DNA of 64,000 nt. Origin: Sthenelais limicola. Taxonomy: Eukaryota > Annelida > Polychaeta > Phyllodocida > Sigalionidae. The first letter of the stretch is position 1, and the number at the start of each line of letters is the position of its first letter. The notes under the pieces were generated by a model, which saw only the letters and a program-made list of their open reading frames with translations, searched no databases and was not told the origin of the DNA. A program made the position numbers and the translations under genes. The stretch covers positions 8,523,685 through 8,587,684 of the forward strand of contig OW804097.1 in assembly GCA_942159475.1 (NCBI GenBank), written 5' to 3'. Shown here piece after piece: positions 53,541 to 64,000 of the stretch.

Positions 53541-53547
53541 AAAGGCT

Positions 53548-55553
53548 TTAGAAATATAAATATAATATTATGAGGATATGAGGTAGACCTACCAATGTTT
53601 TTTCTTTATCCTCAGTAGATGCTGGATTTGGAACAGGTTTCTTGGCCGGTTGATCAGTTTGTTGCAATAACTGATCAAATTGTGTTCTAAGCCCCTTTTG
53701 ACTACCAGATCTTGATCTAGTCCCGTCGGACACTGTAAGCGATTCTGATGGCCTTATGAGTGCACGGCCACAGGAGGATTGTTGACAATCCATTGGAGTA
53801 GGCATGGAATTCTTACATAACTCCGACTTTGTGACTTGGGGGGGGGATTAGAATTAGAGTTGGTATTGGCCAGTGCCCAGGAAGCACTTTGTTTGTCCTT
53901 CGGGGCTTGGGAGAGCATTTATTTATTGTTTACTGGGGCGGGCCAGTTTTCGTTATTGCCTAGATCTAATCCATTGGCATTTGGTCTTTTGGGATCGGGT
54001 TTTTTTGGTTTGTTTTGTCTAGGCTTAGGGGACAAGGTAGATGTAGGCTATTGAGCTGCTGGCCTGAGAAAAGTCAATATCTGTAGTGTGGGAGGTATAG
54101 CCTGGGTTTATGTGTAGGCGAATATCTAACAATATCTTCCCAACAACATTGGCTCCAGTGTAATTTCCTTCTACCAATTCTGAGGAGTTGAGATAGGCTT
54201 CACATGCCCAAAATTGGCATGTGGTAGCCTCATAAAGTGACATATTGCCAGTTTGCATTAAAAAGTGGCGAATGTTGATGTTTCGTGCGAATTTTTCTTC
54301 AAGAGATCAGCTGTTTAGCAAGCATTTTTGCTTCTCTAGGATCTATCTTATGATCTATAACATCCCTGTTTCCAAGAAAGTTTGCACAAGCGTATTGGTA
54401 TCCATGTTCAACAGATGGGAACGATAATGTACCCATATGTAATTTGCAGATTTTGAAGTTACTCAATATACTCAAATCGCTTTGGAAGAATATGGAGTCC
54501 CCAATGACTTTCGTCATAGCATCACAGTATCACTAGGTCGGAAACCATCATCAGCGTACTCTAGGTTGGCGTGTATAGGTTATTCCATTAAGAACTATCG
54601 AATTGTCGGCATTGTATGAACTTAGAATGAGATGTAGGGTGGTGTTGTATTCTCTTAGAATTCAGCCTGTACATGAAGGAGAAAGAGCCTTATGGCGAAG
54701 ACTGCAAGACAATATAGCAGAATGTGTAACATACCATAAGTCTTAGGTCAACAATGTACCATATTTTTTAATTCCATAAGGACAAGTCATTACTGCAAGA
54801 TCTTAGCAAAACTTCATTTATATTGACGAGTACATGAACATATGTTTAGCATTGTAGAAGCCAAGATGGCAGGTATCGAAAATAAAGTCGTTGCAAAAAC
54901 AAAAAAAAGAACTATCAAATCATTTGTGATTCTTCCTACTTCTTGAGTTTTTCGTCTTTGCTCGAAAGTTTGCACCATTTGTATCTTACGCTTATGTTTA
55001 ACAAGTTTGTCTGGTATGTCAGCATTTAGAAAAATAGTCACTGAGTTTGAGCCTTTGTTGTCTGCCGTATATTATATCTCTGACCTTTTCGGAAACAAAT
55101 TTGACGATGATTTGTCTAGCACCTCTGCTCTTACTAGGTAATCGTAAATGAAGTTATCAGGACCTACTGGAGGATCTACTGATCTAAAACAACCCAAAAC
55201 TTTCTCAATTGTATTTTCTTTACGCGTTTCATAAATGCCTGAAACGATAATACGGGCGCGATTGTTCTCTATCTGAGATTTAAGAAAATTGTCTCCTAAG
55301 TCAAAGTGACTTCGTTTGAGTAGAGCATTTTCTTCCTGTAATGTTGAAATACATGGACAATATTTTTTTCGTTATCAGCTAAGGTAGAGACTCTAGTCAG
55401 TAATTCATGTTGGTTTTCTAGGGTGGCGTTCAGTGTGTTTTGTAGATCCCCAATGCCAATTTCACTTGGATCTTTTTTTAGAGCAATATGATCAGGGTGT
55501 CTCTCAATAGGAATGTGAACGGGCGGGGTATATTGAATATTCACACGTTCCAT
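53548..55553 (-). pseudogene. LINE ORF1 with coiled coil, RRM-like region and NADAR
   Basis: 55553-55296 gives the start and a short coiled coil (GDLQNTLNATLENQHELL). 55,295-54,814 gives decayed RRM and C-terminal domain (VTIFLNADIPDKLVK). 54517-54299 gives the N-terminal half of NADAR (DSIFFQSDLSILSNFKI, PSVEHGYQYACANFLGN), keeping the conserved Glu. 54258-54100 gives the second half (GNMSLYEATTCQFWACEA, GANVVGKILLDIRL). 54,020-53,548 is a Pro/Ser/Gln-rich tail. At least four frame breaks are present. The order is the same as LINE-A ORF1 but closer in sequence to the 21.7-kb and LINE-C copies. Confidence 0.75.
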
Positions 55554-56496
55554 CGATTGATCTAGTTATATAGGGCAATACAGGTTCCTGAAAAACTCTG
55601 TCGGACGTGGGCAATGAGAGAAAACTATGGGGATGTGCCTCTTCCATAGCAGAATCTCTAGTCAAGCGGCTCAATCACAGCAATAATAAAGTTCAGACAT
55701 AGATATGTAATGACCCTTTGGATTCGTTCGAGGAGGAGAAATAATAACTAAGAAAAAGTCTTTTGTTAATAGTCTGATCTTTAGTACCATAGGAAGGCAT
55801 GTAGGGTAAAACTGTTACAATATAAAAGCGATGTGTACAAGTAGAATATATGGAAGTATACTATAGAATATGGCAACATATTGGGTGATGATTTGTAGCT
55901 CCATCTAGTGTCTATAAACACTACCCGACAGGTGGCGGTGATCGTAGGTGCTTCCCAAGGTCAGCTCAGCTCATGGTAGTAGTATAGAAATGTTCATTTG
56001 TAGACGACATTACATTACCCTCTTGGGGGTTTTAGAGTAATTCATATGATTACTCGATTAAGGTATAACTTCTCATAAGAATACTTTTCAAATAATATAA
56101 TATCACATCATTCTTTAGTAAATGGACTCCTGTTTATCAGAAGTAAATAATAAAATAAACATAAGCTTCTTTTGTCATATAAGAACCAATCATTGGTAAA
56201 TGAAATGTTTTCTGTTCAATATTAAAAAATCTAACATTTATTATGCGATAGCAATATATACACGCTTTCATTTTTATTTTTTTTCGGCAGTAAGTACAAT
56301 CCGGCGTCGCTTTGGCGATATTCTTACCACCTGCCTTAAACATCAAGGCTACTTATTGTTATGTTAGTACAATTGTTATTTTCTTACATTAGTAATTGTC
56401 TCTGTAGTCGAGGGGGGTGTGGAGATACAAGGGTGATCGTGGGATACACTATATTACATCAATAGTGTGTGACTTTCTCCTAGTATATGTATTGTT
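55554..56496. other. No clear gene; includes LINE-C 3' UTR
   Basis: AT-rich. A 69-aa minus frame at 56137-56346 has CTYCRKKIKMKACIYCY, a possible zinc pair, but no wider pattern. The 3' UTR of LINE-C should lie just below 56,497. I could not find its tail. Confidence 0.4.
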
Positions 56497-59348
56497 TCAA
56501 TCAAATTCTTCCCCGTGATACCTTAGCATGATTTGGGTTTTTAGTTCTCGTTTTAGTGTAATATCGTCTAAGTTTCTCAATCTGACTTGTAAGCCGTTCC
56601 AGTTTGTTGCCAACTGATAGCTCAGAGATTTCCTATCTGTTTCGGTTTTCGGTCTAAATTGTCTTATGGTTCTACCTTCATTCTGCCTTGTTGCCCTCCC
56701 GTTCTCATTAATCGCAATCTTCCTACCCATCTTTGCGAGCAGGAAGTATTGTCTGTTTGATACCGACATAATCTTGCATCTGTTATGCAGGTTCTTCCTG
56801 GGTGTCAGCCGGTCCGCTTTGAGGGCAATACGGATCGCTTTATTTTGCAATCTTTGTGTCTTATTTAGATTACTTTTTCCTACTGGTGTCAAAAAGGGTA
56901 GGCTATAATCAATTATTGATAAAATGAATGATTTTACGATTGTCACTGCTGCGTTCTGGGTAAGCATTGGACGCATCAATGATAACTGATGGATTCTGAA
57001 ATTAAGATTTTGGTGTAGCCTGTCAAGCTGCCTCAGCATATTCAACTTGGTATCTAATCTAATTCCGAGATAGTCATAATACTCCGTATGTGATAGCTCA
57101 AAGGATCTAAACTTTATCTCAGGGGGTCTTCCTCTTTTCTTCCTGCTAAAAAGCATAAATTTCGTTTTCTTCATGTTCATTTTAATTTTGTTACATACTG
57201 ACCAGTCGTAAAAGGTTTCTAAATCTTTCTGCATTTTCGCCACAAGCTCAGGCAGTTGCGTCCCTCTGATGAATAATACCGTGTCATCAGCGTATAGCAC
57301 AAATTTACAATTTAAGTCCAAATTCTTTAAATCATTAGTATATAGCAAATACATGAGCAGCCCTAAAACTGAGCCCTGCGGTATGCCGCAGTCAATCGTC
57401 GCTTCCTCAGATATGTTACCTTCTATTATAACTCGCTGTTTTCTATTTTCTAGATACGATGCTAGCCAATTCATATAATTGTCTCTGACGCCTATCTTCT
57501 CAAATTTCTCTAGTAATATGTCATGATTAACGCTATTGAATGCCTTGCTAAAATCGATAAAAACTGCCAATACCTGTTCATTGTTATTCAGCGCCTCATT
57601 TATCGGCATAATAAGGGTGGCAAGCGCATCCGCAGTACCCCTTTCCGGCAGGTATCCGAACTGTGTATTACAAATAATGTCGTTTGCCAGAAAATGTGTC
57701 TGTAACCGAGCCGCTATAATTTTTTCAAGAAGTTTCCCTACTAAATGTATTAGTGTAATAGGCCTAATATCGTCAACTGTCCTAGGTATGGCTATCTTAG
57801 GGATTGGTTTGCATAGACTATCTTTCCAGTCCTTTGGAAACACGCCTGCTCCTATGGATTCATTAAATAAGTAAGTAATTTGGGTAGAGACACCACCTAG
57901 TGCGTCCTTATAAATCCTACTATTAATGTCTATACATCCGGAGGGTTTTTTAGTGTCAATTTCCTGTGTCAGTCGTAGGACTTCATCTTCACTGACTGGG
58001 CCTATCTCAAAAGCAGATCTTATTGGCTCTGGTCTAACATCATAGGTTTTATCTGGAATTGATTTTTGTATGTTGTCTCCGATCAAACTGAAAAATTCAT
58101 TAATGTAATCTGCTAGGTTCGAACCAGTTAAACGTATGTTCTCGCTGTTACTCAGGAATTTTATTTCGCTGTTCTTTTTTCCCTGTATTTCTGTTATGAT
58201 CCTCCAAAATTTGCTACTATCTTTCCTGTTATTGTCTAGCAGGGTTGTGTAGTACCTCTCTTTAGCTCTTTTTCTCTTTTTAGACTGAGGTTAAATTTGT
58301 TGCGGGATCGCCTGGCGATGCTCACATTTACCACAGATTTCTGTTTATGTGCTTTTTTGCAGTCCCTATCTATTATTTTGCCTAGCTCCACTAATTCCTC
58401 ATCATACCATTTACGTCTTTCTGATCTAATTCTAAAGGTTTTTTTCGGTGCCAGGAGGTCAGCAGTCCTTTTTATTCTGTCAAATATAAATTTCCAAATA
58501 CAATTAACATCATTCTCTGCATACAAGTCGGTCCAATCTAACTCTTTCAATTTCTTCACTAGTTCTTCTTTGCTATAGTTGCTGTATTTCCTACCTTCAA
58601 ATGAGGTAACATACTTATATCTTTTGCCTGCCTTGATGTTCAGATGTATTCCCTGATGATCCGATATGTTATAGTTAACCGCCCCATATGTGAATTCAAT
58701 CTTTATTTGTACCAGATAAAAATCTAGAATCGTATCTTTATTTAATCCATATCTAGTGATCTCATTCATTCTAATTTCAAGGTCATGTTTATCACTGAAT
58801 TCCGATAGCAGCTTATATTTCCTATCCTTCCTATCCATTAGGTTGATGTTTAAGTCTCCGCATATCACTATGTCATAATTGCCCTCCCCATAAATACTCT
58901 TGGTTTCATCTAATATTCGTCCTAGCTCAGCTAGACCCTCTGCAACATTCAGTGACGGTGGCCGATATACGCAAATTACCAACTTTTTTCTGACCTTTTC
59001 TTTACTGACCCAGAGAGTCAGGGTCTCAATGAAGCTGTTATTATTTGCGTCCAACAGGCCATCATTAACCTCTTCAACGTTCAGGTCTTTTCTTATGTAT
59101 GTGCATATACCTTCCCCATGTTTCTTTGCCATCCTATCCTTTCTAACACAGTTATAGTCGTTATGGTTAATTAAATCTGTTGGGATACTTTCCTTCAGCC
59201 ATGTTTCCGAGAGGCATAGAATTTCAGGGCCTCCCATCAAAATGTCAGTTCTAATTTGATCTATTTTCTGTATCAGTGATCTTACATTTAGATGTAGGAT
59301 TTTGAATCCCTTCTTCTTCAGAATGTCGGACCATTTGTTCAGAGTCAT
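56497..59348 (-). pseudogene. LINE-C ORF2: EEP endonuclease plus reverse transcriptase, one frameshift
   Basis: Start ATG 59348. EEP: GFKILHLNVRSLIQK, ILCLSETWLKES, GEGICTYIRKDL, VYRPPSLNVAE, ICGDLNINLMD, NISDHQGIHL. The linker then runs to 58,240. RT (58086-56497, 529 aa open) has KDWKDSLCKPIPKIAIPRTV, FIDFSKAFNSVNHDIL, CGIPQGSVLGLLMYLLYTND, KFVLYADDTVLFI (catalytic YADD), and a tail with ATNWNGLQVRLRNLDD. A single frameshift near 58,270 separates the halves, since the frame before it (LSLKREKE) continues as RAKERYYTTLLDN in the next frame. So about 950 codons are otherwise intact, and the element was active recently. Confidence 0.9.
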
Positions 59349-60317
59349 CTCCGTTAGTGGCTTACTTCTATGTTAATTAGAGTCTAGAAGTAGCTAGTGT
59401 GATCACTTGGTGGTGCACACTTGTTAGCTTGAGATAGGGGAGGAAGAACAGCCTGACTTTTAAGAAATAGTAGAGTTACAAGTGACATCATCGTGTTATT
59501 ACGCACTATTTTTGGTAGAGTCCTCAGGAGTATCAGGAGTTTGGAGTACTTAGGAGTATCTGGATGGTGGTGAAGGGCTTATTGTAAGCGCCATCACAGT
59601 TCCGACAACCAATTCATTAATCAAAGATTATTCAAATAATGCTAGGCTATATTTCTATCACAAAATCAAGTAGCCACCGACTGACCACTATCACCCCTAA
59701 CTAAAGGCTTATTGTAAGCGCAGCAGTGATTCAGGGCAAGAGCAGTATCGCATCTAGTAGGGGTAATAATAATGATAATAATAGACATGCTCTTAAGTTC
59801 TAAATTCTTAATTTATTATAGTTAGACATTCCATTCAGGGGGTGGGGGTTAGCAACATGAAAGCAAAGCAAATCTCACAAATAATAGATAATAATAATAA
59901 TGATAATATGCACAGGTGGCTTATTGTAAGCGCTCTTTATAAACTCCTGTAAACAAAACATACATCTCAGACAGACAGTATCAAGCAAAGAAATGAAGTA
60001 ATAATAATGTAGATAACGCTCAATAGACACATATTAACCAGACAAACCATTACGACTGCTATAGTGATATGCAAAACCGGCTTATTGTAAGCGCTGTCAT
60101 GCAGTAATTTCACCATATAGTTACAACATGCGAAATAGAACAGTCAAAAATGAGTAATAGCCCAATAGCGGTATACAGCAGAGTTCGTCCCAACTAATAC
60201 CAGTCCCAGGGTTCTCATAAGGCACAGTTACACGTGTCGATTCCGCACAGGTGAGAGGACATAAACAAATAGACTGGCCTATGCTGGCGCAATCCCCGCC
60301 ATCCGATCACACACTAA
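59349..60317 (-). other. LINE-C spacer with four hairpin repeats
   Basis: A 969-bp spacer between SGNH and ORF2. It has four perfect copies of GGCTTATTGTAAGCGC, at 59576-59591, 59706-59721, 59918-59933 and 60079-60094. Each contains GCTTA-TTG-TAAGC, a small stem-loop. AAT/ATA-rich microsatellite-like stretches lie between (59,768-59,790 and 59,881-59,910). Confidence 0.85.
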
Positions 60318-60985
60318 TCAACACCCGTCCCCACATGGGTTTCCCCTAGCACCACTATATATAGATACAGGGTCTTCATGGAATCTTGAGATCTGTTTGG
60401 CCCATTCTCTAATCACCGGTGCAGTAAGATGCACTCCGTCGTATAGCTTATTTAAATAATGCCTCGGCTTGCCCTGTTGATAACAGTGTAGTGATTTGCT
60501 TTGTAGGTATATATGGCGGATTCCCCTTTTTTCGTTCAGCATGCGTATGTCCTCATTTACGGTCATGACCGCATTATTTATCATGATCTGCTTTTCTGAT
60601 TCGCCTTCCAGCTTGTTAGCGCTGTTAAATTCTAATCCAATAAATCCGCCAATCGTTATGTATGACTTTTCCTGTTCAGCAGCTAGGATGGTCAATGCAT
60701 CTACATATCTGTCAAACATTAACCTCACAAGATCCCCTTCGTTTGGGGCAGCCAGGGTTATTTCTTTAGTGATTGGGTCTTTATCGCTGAAGTCACAGAT
60801 ACCTCCTATGAGAACAATACCAGAAGGGATTAACTCCCTGAATATCTCCTTTGCCTTGTACGCCAAGTCGACGATCCCCCAACCTGGGTATGAGTATGTT
60901 ACAAACTCCATGCTATTTTCAATATGATCAATTAAATGTCTCCCCCTTGAGTCCGATAGGACCAGTGTTAGGCGTTCTATATCTA
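60318..60985 (-). pseudogene. LINE-C SGNH-hydrolase ORF
   Basis: From Met 60911 the frame is open for 197 aa. In the same frame it continues upstream to about 60,985 (LTLVLSDSRGRHLIDHIENS) before a TAG, so the true start lies upstream and is lost or is not an ATG. Block I Ser is in SDSRGRH. The Gly block is GIVLIGGICDFSDKDP. Block V is KLYDGVHLTAPVIREW with Asp-x-x-His. It is similar in plan to the LINE-A SGNH ORF but diverged in sequence. It sits 3' of ORF1 by about 110 bases, unlike the two-base spacing in LINE-A. Confidence 0.75.
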
Positions 60986-61099
60986 CTTTCTAACCTTCGA
61001 TGCCTGTGGAAATCAATAAGCATTCTGTAGAAAACCGTTCAGACATCAAACATTGAATATTAATATGCAATAACGACCAGTTCATGAACATTGCTTATA

Positions 61100-61594
61100 T
61101 TACATTATTTCCAATTCATCTTTGCATATGCCTAGTGACTCCTCCTCAAAGCCTTTGAATCTATCTGAGTGGCGTAGTCCCATAACACTACAAGGCATAT
61201 TGCCCATGATATTGGGTGCCGGTAGCGAAAGTCTACTATTGCCATCTATATTACTACTTTTGTTTAGTGGCACCATGCTTGCACGCCAATTATGATCAGA
61301 TTTGCTTGCTCTTTCAGAATATAATGGAGTAGGGTTTCTAATATTGTCATTACTCACTTGACTCGTTATGTCTGGAGATCCAGCTCTTTTCACTGACGGG
61401 GAGCGGTGAGAAGCGTTCTGAGCGAAGCGTTGTCCAGGTCTGGGACCTCTAGCCGGAGTGCGACCTACACGTTCAGCACCCGCGTCACCTAGCTGGGCGC
61501 CGGGAGCTTGTATTTGTTCCGCCTCATTGCCCTGAGTACCATTCTCAGTTACGTCACCGGTGTTGTTGTCAGTTCCCACCTGATTAGTCTCCAT
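61100..61594 (-). pseudogene. LINE-C ORF1 C-terminal low-complexity tail
   Basis: 164 aa, rich in Gly, Asn, Arg and Pro (GARTPARGPRPGQ-like, then NPTPLYSERASKSDHNW and LSLPAPNIMG). It follows NADAR in the ORF1 frame after a frame break near 61,600. A similar tail fragment is at 20159-20395. This disordered, partly basic tail could add nucleic-acid affinity. Confidence 0.6.
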
Positions 61595-61599
61595 CTGTT

Positions 61600-62188
61600 C
61601 ATGTGCTACTGGTCTATTCTTTTCTGTCCTCTGTCGAGTAGCAGTTTTCCTCCTTGGCGAGCCAATTCAATTTGTAAGCGATCGACCAAGTCGGTGCCAT
61701 ATACGTGGTGTCTCCTAATTTCCTCCAGGAGTTGCCCTACTAAGTTGGCTCCCTTGTGCTTGTTGCTCTCCATGAGATCCGATCCAAGTCTACACCCTGC
61801 AGCCCAGAATTTGTCGTTGGTGGCTTCATAGTCTTTTTTCTCCAGTTCTAATTAGACAGTCCAGGACTCTATCATTTTGTTTGAACTTTTCGTCCAATAT
61901 TCCTCTCATAATATCTACTTTAATTGCGTCCCATTTTGGTGTCGACTCAATTTCACTTCCTATCTTTTTGGCTTCTCTGGCCTCGGTACAATTGAAGATT
62001 CTTGCCGCTCTGTTCCTATCCCCCAGCATATTAGCCCTACAATATTGGTAGGCCTGTTCGACACTGTAGTAGACTTGCCCCTTTATTCTGATGTCGCAAT
62101 GAAAAAAATTACTTAGGGGACTGTGATGGGATTGGAAGACCATGATTGTTTGTCTGTGTCTTTGCGTCCTCCAGCGTGTAGCCTTCAC
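61600..62188 (-). pseudogene. LINE-C ORF1 NADAR domain
   Basis: 62188-61826 gives the first half: MVFQSHHSPLSNFFHCDIRI, YYSVEQAYQYCRANMLGD with the conserved Glu, and STPKWDAIKVDIMRGIL. A frameshift near 61,850 leads to the second half in another frame: DYEATNDKFWAAGCRLGSD (FWA in place of FWG) and GANLVGQLLEEIRRH. It continues with DLVDRLQIELARQGG to about 61,640. This is a complete domain apart from the frameshift. Confidence 0.8.
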
Positions 62189-62441
62189 CTAAGTTGCACA
62201 ATTGGTCATGTGAGTAGGTAATATTATCTACGACTATCGTGTCTTTAATAATCTTCCCCACCTGTCTGCCACCAATACGGTTGATGTGTGATTGGATTGT
62301 TCTCAGATCGGTCTTTTTTTCTACGATTTTTTCCGGCAAATCAGCATTAATGTAAATATTGTAGCAATCTCTGGTCTTCTCCTTCTATTGTAGATGTAAT
62401 CGCGCTTTTGAACGTCCTTGAACTTTACTAGTACCTGTTTG
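62189..62441 (-). pseudogene. LINE-C ORF1 RRM end and C-terminal domain
   Basis: Before the insert the frame reads IKQVLVKFKDVQKRDYIY, the last RRM strand. After it come RRPEIATIFTLMLICRKKS and RTIQSHINRIGGRQVGKIIK, the C-terminal domain. It joins the coiled coil on the other side of the plus-strand insert when one ATAC is removed (SARR followed by IKQVLV). Confidence 0.7.
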
Positions 62442-62445
62442 ATAC

Positions 62446-63461
62446 CCATGGATTTGCTCTGTAGAAACAAAATATCCATTAATCTAGATAAGACAAAAGT
62501 ACAAACCTTCTTTCACAGGCCGCTCCTCAGATCGAGGTGGGTAAATCCACCTACTACCCCATTATGTAATGAATACCCATTGACCCTTGACGGTAAAAAG
62601 CTTGAAGACATAGAGGTATACAAATACCTAGGAGTCGAAATAGACAATTCGCTAAAATTCGGAACAGCAATGAAAAAATTAATGAACAAGTTAAATCACA
62701 AAAGTTGGCAAATCCGTCAACTAAGAGATAAAGTCCCCCAAAATACTCTCCTATTAATATATAAAGTTATGATCCTCCCACTTATTGACCAAACTGATAT
62801 ACTACATGACTCCCATAGCACCACCCAAACTCACAAATTCCAAATTATCCAAAATAAGATTCTTCGAACAATATATAAACTACCCTCTCGGGCCAATGTG
62901 GATGACCTACACATACAGAAAAGGCTGTTGCCCCTCAAACATAGACGTAGACTTCACCTCCTACAACTGGGCCACCGTCTGGCACAGGATCCAGGAAATC
63001 TAGACCTGCGACAAGTAAACACCAGAAATTTTGCCGAGGGAAGGAAAACCCTGAAACAAATTACCCCAAAATCTGAACAAATCCGTAAATCAGTGCTAAA
63101 TAGAACCACCTACTCCTGGAACCGCCTCCAGACGGTGGCCCATAAAATCATAGACCCAAATGTATTTAAAAATCATGTCAGGACCAATGCTATATGGATT
63201 GATAATAATTTCATAGATTAACAATGTATATTATCAGTTGAGATCAATATAGAAGATAAATGTACTATGTTAACATCTTGCCTATTGAAAAATCGCTAAT
63301 GAAGAAAGAGCAGCGAGCCATCCTTCAGTCAATGACAAAGGTGGCATTGTCCGCTAGCTGAATGAATGTAAGATATTGAAAGGAGGGCGTGCAGACCTGC
63401 TAAACCAAGGAGAATTGCCCCCCCGACTCAATAAAAAGTTTATCTATCTATCTATCTATCT
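62446..63461 (+). mobile_element. 5'-truncated plus-strand LINE inserted in LINE-C ORF1
   Basis: 1,016 bases, flanked by ATAC (62442-62445 and 63462-63465). Removing the insert and one ATAC restores the LINE-C ORF1 frame. It starts within the RT and ends with AATAAAAAG and TATC repeats (63440-63461). The insertion is younger than LINE-C. Its RT tail is of LINE-A type, so a LINE-A relative was active later than LINE-C. Confidence 0.85.
62448..63221 (+). pseudogene. RT thumb and tail of LINE-A type (plus strand)
   Basis: Reads MDLLCRNKISINLDKTKVQ (just after the catalytic motif), YKYLGVEIDNSLKFG, KFQIIQNKILRTIYKLPSRA, RRRLHLLQLGHRL and YSWNRLQTVAHK, with a stop at 63221. The frame is open along its whole length, which supports recent insertion. 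The catalytic FADD is missing because of 5' truncation. Confidence 0.85.
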
Positions 63462-63465
63462 ATAC

Positions 63466-63969
63466 GCCTGGCTGATATAATACTGTCTTCAGTTAACGAG
63501 GGGTCTAGATTTCTCAGGACATCCAGGCACACTTCATCAGTATTTTCCGCACGATACTGTGTGACACCACTCATAATAAAATTACATCATCTCCTATCCA
63601 GATCGAGCTCAGTGCATTTGTTTTCAAGTGCATTGTTATGTAATAGCACTCTATTCAAGTCCTCTCTAAGACTCAGAATTTCCCTACGATTGTCAATGTC
63701 ATTCATGATCAAATGTTCCATCTTATTTCTATGCGCCTCAATGTTGCTATGAGCCATTCTCAAAGAAGATTTTAGAGTTTCTACCGAAGGCGAATCCTCC
63801 GCAATATCATAATCAGTTTTTTCAAGCAGATCACTTCATATGGGGCTACACACTCGAGTAGGTAATAGGGTTTGTTGTCAGCCGTGCGAGGATTAGCTGT
63901 CGCCGCGAAAGCCACGTCCCCGTCGGCTACACGGACCAATTGATTGAGTAAACAATTTCCACTCTCCAT
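63466..63969 (-). pseudogene. LINE-C ORF1 N-terminal part: coiled coil and first RRM half
   Basis: 63969-63781 gives a 62-aa start (MESGNCLLNQLVRVADGD). A frameshift leads to a coiled coil in another frame (HRNKMEHLIMNDIDNRREIL, LREDLNRVLLHNNALENK). The RRM begins NFIMSGVTQYRAENTDEV and runs to DSIISARR at the insert. This is the same layout as LINE-A ORF1. 63,970-64,000 would be 5' UTR. Confidence 0.65.
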
Positions 63970-64000
63970 TATCGCTCACTATTGTGCATATAACATAGGA

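Noticed and set aside
53836..54054. Plus-strand ORF rich in Gly/Leu/Phe
   Set aside because: It is the antisense of the Pro/Ser/Gln-rich tail of a minus-strand LINE ORF1.
58110..58125. GGTTCGAACC as a possible tRNA B box
   Set aside because: It lies inside the LINE-C ORF2 coding region and lacks the rest of a tRNA.
1..64000. CRISPR arrays, bacterial operons, tRNA genes
   Set aside because: No regularly spaced repeats with unique spacers, no bacterial gene organisation, and no cloverleaf with A and B boxes was found.

Overview
This is animal genomic DNA, AT-rich, with no gene I can confidently assign to the host. Eukaryotic signs are spliced ORFs with GT-AG introns, LINE retrotransposons with microsatellite tails, a tyrosine-recombinase retroelement and a FLYWCH/MULE transposon. 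The mix (CR1/L2-like LINEs with SGNH esterase ORFs, Ngaro/PAT-like elements, FLYWCH-MULE transposases) suggests a non-vertebrate, probably aquatic, metazoan. I cannot name the species. Most coding signal is on the minus strand.

Layout. 1-2.4 kb: LINE ORF2 endonuclease and SGNH remnants. 2.5-3.3 kb: gag-like zinc-knuckle ORF. 3.34-5.70 kb: a LINE copy with most of its interior deleted. 5.7-6.75 kb: LINE ORF1 with a NADAR domain. 7.302-9.248 kb: a DNA transposon with 11-bp inverted ends and TA target duplications. 9.74-12.87 kb: a Ngaro/PAT-like element with split direct repeats A1-ORFs-B1-A2-B2. 13.1-14.2 kb: a broken transposase-like gene. 14.4-15.8 kb: a 119-bp palindrome, promoter-like sequence and tandem repeats. 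16-19.4 kb: almost empty. 19.4-22.5 kb: shuffled LINE ORF1, NADAR and SGNH pieces. 24.3-25.95 kb: a retroelement C-terminus and an unidentified ORF.

27.1-40.4 kb holds one LINE split by two DNA transposons. One is a second, inverted copy of the TA element (27450-29341). The other is an 8,004-bp MULE (30733-38736) with an 8-bp target duplication and an apparently intact three-exon transposase gene. Removing each insert in silico restores the LINE reading frame. 42.9-49.9 kb is a nearly complete LINE (LINE-A). 49.7-55.6 kb contains duplicated RT fragments, a PHD-type ORF1 and another NADAR ORF1. 56.5-64 kb is a second nearly complete LINE (LINE-C). Its ORF1 is split by a plus-strand LINE fragment flanked by ATAC duplications.

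The main discovery candidate is a LINE architecture seen in two long elements and several fragments: ORF1 (coiled coil, L1-ORF1p-like RRM and C-terminal domain, then a NADAR domain), a separate SGNH hydrolase ORF, then ORF2 (EEP endonuclease plus reverse transcriptase). NADAR enzymes are known to remove ADP-ribose from guanosine in nucleic acids. A NADAR domain carried by a retrotransposon RNA-binding protein suggests, as inference, that the element protects its RNA or cDNA from ADP-ribosylation.
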